The notes beneath the pieces were generated by a model. That model had not been told where the DNA came from. It worked only from the letters and a program-made list of their open reading frames with translations, and searched no databases. Source: Oligoflexales bacterium (GTDB taxonomy: Bacteria > Bdellovibrionota_B > Oligoflexia > Oligoflexales > CACXFL01). From it: a DNA stretch of 7,082 nt. Below are positions 5,367 through 7,082 of this stretch, one piece after another. The stretch lies in contig JANQHA010000426.1 in assembly GCA_028282865.1 (NCBI GenBank), positions 1 through 7,082 of the forward strand, read 5' to 3'. The position numbers and the translations under genes were made by a program. Position 1 is the stretch's first letter. Each line of letters opens with the position of its first letter.

Positions 5367-5896
5367 CCGGCATGCCGACAAAGCTGCCTCGAGATAATCT
5401 TAGTAAGGCGATTAGCAACACAGTGAGCAAATTCACTGCTATTTACTCGACGGTTTCCGCAGTAGTAATAGTGAAAATAGCCACCGTTATTAGTAACCCT
5501 CCAAGCACGAGCCACTATACCTTGATAGGGGGTTATAAACTCTATACCCCGTCGATCGAAGTGAATCTGGTGTCGAAGCCCACCGTCGGGGTTACTGTAT
5601 ACGAACTTAGCGTAACCGGCTAAGAACTCACTGCGATAATAAGCTAATAGACGACCGGAAGCGTTGACGATAGCATCGTCGGCGACGATTCTCGGAGGAG
5701 AAACCCTCGGGTGATTCGGGTCCACAAACTGCAGACCACAGCCAACAAGCTCAGAGTCAATCTCGGCTCGCACTAGGTGTGCCATTTGATCAAACTGAAA
5801 ATGCCCAAACCCTTCCTTCTGGATGCCTCTAGGCTCATCATTGGCAAAACCCGTCGTACTAATAAAAAATGCAACTACCACTAATAAAAACTTCAT
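5363..5896 (-). CDS. Small exported protein with four cysteines, unknown function
   Basis: A 177-aa protein with a clear Sec signal peptide: MK, a hydrophobic core LLVVVAFFIS, and a likely signal peptidase I site after GFA (about residues 18-19). No lipobox cysteine is present. The mature part holds four cysteines (53, 146, 159, 173), enough for two periplasmic disulfides, and is rich in Arg, His and Tyr (for example FHYYYCGNRR, 141-150). I do not recognise a family. The start is secure: TAAGGAGG, which contains the ychF stop codon, lies 4 nt before the ATG, so this gene is probably translated from the ychF mRNA. Its own stop overlaps the next ATG. It is likely periplasmic or secreted. Confidence 0.8.
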   Translation of the reverse strand: MKFLLVVVAFFISTTGFANDEPRGIQKEGFGHFQFDQMAHLVRAEIDSELVGCGLQFVDPNHPRVSPPRIVADDAIVNASGRLLAYYRSEFLAGYAKFVYSNPDGGLRHQIHFDRRGIEFITPYQGIVARAWRVTNNGGYFHYYYCGNRRVNSSEFAHCVANRLTKIISRQLCRHAG

Positions 5897-5905
5897 AAAC
5901 CCTCC

Positions 5906-7021
5906 TTAGACGTTAAAACGAAACTCCATAATATCGCCATCATGAACTGCGTATTCCTTTCCTTCAGTTCTGATCAAACCACGCTCTTTCAGCAAAGATC
6001 GATTCTTTACATTCCTTAAATCATCGAGAGTATACACTTCTGCACAGATAAATCCTCTCTCAAAATCAGAATGAATCTTGCCCGCAGCAGTTGGGGCTCT
6101 ATCCCCTTTACATATTGTCCAAGCCCGAACCTCTGTTTCACCAGCTGTAAAATAGGTCTGTAAACCTAATAAATCGTAGCCAGCCTGTATCAATCTATTT
6201 AGTCCCGGCTCAGACATACCCAGCTCAGCTATCATTTCCGCCAAAGACTCATCATCCAGGTCGGAGAGCTCTTCCTCAATTTTGCCGCTAATAATAATCG
6301 CTCCAGCGCCTTCCGACTTAGCATACTCCTTTACCTTCGTCGTATGCTCATTATCTAATTCTCCAGACGCCATATCTTCGGAAACGTTACACACGTACAA
6401 GACCGATTTTGCAGTGATTAAGTGGAGGTCTCGATATGCATTCTTGATATGCTCCTCGTCACCGAAATCTTCAACCTTAAAAGATCTTGCTGGTTTGAGC
6501 GCTTGAAGGTGATCTGCTAATCCCTTTAACATTTCTACGCAGGCACTGGCTTTAGCGTCACCGCTTTTTGTAAATTTCTTATACCTTTCAGCGGCTTTTT
6601 CCACTGTTTCGATATCCGAAAAAATTAGTTCAGTCTCTATCGTTTTTATGTCTCGAATGGGATCGATACTACCATCAACATGGGTGACATCCCCATCTTC
6701 AAAGCACCTTACAACATGGGCAATGGCATCCGTCTGCCGAATGTGACCCAGAAACTGATTGCCCAAACCCTCACCTTTTGAAGCGCCTTTCACTAGCCCA
6801 GCTATATCAACAAACTCAATGCTAGCCGGTACGACTTTTTTGGTTGTGATAAAAGACTCGATCTCTTTGAGACGAGAGTCCGGCACATCAACCCGGCCAA
6901 CATTTGGGTCGATGGTGCAAAAGGGATAATTAGCCGAAGCAGCACCCGCTCGAGTCAGCGCATTAAATATAGTGGATTTTCCGACATTTGGTAGGCCGAC
7001 AATACCACAACAGAAACCCAT
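5906..7021 (-). CDS. ychF: Redox-regulated ATPase/GTPase YchF (Obg family, TGS domain)
   Basis: A 371-aa protein, close to the 363 aa of E. coli YchF. The N-terminus [17 protein letters not shown] contains the P-loop (9-17). [10 protein letters not shown] (31-40) is the switch region and [17 protein letters not shown] (72-88) holds the G3 motif followed by the hydrophobic replacement of catalytic Gln. His114, at the same number as the catalytic His of E. coli YchF, is present. NVSE (212-215) replaces the usual NKxD, consistent with the relaxed, ATP-preferring specificity known for the family. The C-terminal TGS domain begins near [17 protein letters not shown] (287-303) and ends in [10 protein letters not shown]. 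YchF binds ribosomes and is linked to translation and oxidative-stress responses. The frame is open 13 codons further upstream, but ATG 7021 matches the family start and has GGAG 5 nt before it. The stop codon forms part of the next gene's Shine-Dalgarno. Confidence 0.97.
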   Translation of the reverse strand: MGFCCGIVGLPNVGKSTIFNALTRAGAASANYPFCTIDPNVGRVDVPDSRLKEIESFITTKKVVPASIEFVDIAGLVKGASKGEGLGNQFLGHIRQTDAIAHVVRCFEDGDVTHVDGSIDPIRDIKTIETELIFSDIETVEKAAERYKKFTKSGDAKASACVEMLKGLADHLQALKPARSFKVEDFGDEEHIKNAYRDLHLITAKSVLYVCNVSEDMASGELDNEHTTKVKEYAKSEGAGAIIISGKIEEELSDLDDESLAEMIAELGMSEPGLNRLIQAGYDLLGLQTYFTAGETEVRAWTICKGDRAPTAAGKIHSDFERGFICAEVYTLDDLRNVKNRSLLKERGLIRTEGKEYAVHDGDIMEFRFNV

Positions 7022-7022
7022 G

Positions 7023-7082
7023 TTAGCTCCGCATATTAATAAATTGAAGTGGAACGCCAAGGCTAGCCGACTTCAGCTGGGC
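7023..7082 (-). CDS. Possible C-terminal end of an upstream gene
   Basis: One minus-strand frame is open from the window edge for 19 codons (ending VPLQFINMRS) and stops with TAA one base before the ychF ATG. The other two frames close early. The tight junction is what an operon would show, but 19 codons can stay open by chance and no family is recognisable. Confidence 0.3.
   Translation of the reverse strand, partial: AQLKSASLGVPLQFINMRS

Noticed and set aside
5321..5623. Plus-strand frame opposite the two ychF-linked unknown genes
   Set aside because: The minus-strand frames have a signal peptide, a strong Shine-Dalgarno and ATGA coupling; the plus frame has none of these.
6282..6506. Plus-strand frame antisense to ychF
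   Set aside because: It is contained wholly within the conserved ychF coding sequence.
5906..7060. Longer YchF start at 7060
   Set aside because: It would add 13 residues before [11 protein letters not shown], the conserved family N-terminus; ATG 7021 has a well-spaced GGAG.

Overview
The window reads as a gene-dense chromosomal segment of a Gram-negative bacterium: it encodes type II secretion (T2SS) GspC-type proteins and an exported protein with a Sec signal peptide. Base composition is moderately AT-rich. An AroK-GspC operon, a receiver-like/PilZ protein and a sigma-54-type promoter together suggest a Bdellovibrionota or other delta-like lineage. That placement is a low-confidence inference; no rRNA or lineage marker is present. 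I see no mobile element, CRISPR array, tRNA or rRNA.

Left block (1-2203, minus strand). A shikimate kinase (aroK) is followed by a GspC-type protein with a membrane anchor, an HR domain and a C-terminal PDZ domain. Four bases after it starts a second GspC-like gene, which runs off the window edge. The two GspC-like proteins align from the first residue through the HR core, so this is a tandem, diverged gspC pair. All three genes are tightly spaced and look co-translated. The likely role is the inner-membrane-to-secretin link of a T2SS, with aroK as a linked metabolic gene.

Middle block (2204-3918, plus strand). A 180-bp AT-rich divergent intergenic region separates aroK from a crotonase-superfamily (enoyl-CoA hydratase/isomerase-like) gene. 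That protein keeps one catalytic Glu position but has Gln at the second. Next is a c-di-GMP receptor-type protein, a degenerate receiver-like N-terminus plus a PilZ domain with both RxxxR and DxSxxG motifs. Its gene is preceded by a very good match to a sigma-54 (-24/-12) promoter, and a CCTTACA/TGTAAGG inverted repeat lies just upstream. This is the clearest regulatory signal in the window.

Right block (3936-7082, minus strand). The GTPase/ATPase gene ychF is followed by two unrecognised genes coupled to it. One encodes a small exported four-cysteine protein whose Shine-Dalgarno overlaps the ychF stop codon. The other encodes a soluble protein whose ATG overlaps the previous stop (ATGA). After a 69-bp gap holding a possible promoter and a 14-bp perfect palindrome comes a third unrecognised gene, encoding a cytoplasmic protein with a charged linker. 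It converges on the PilZ gene with only 17 bp between stop codons.
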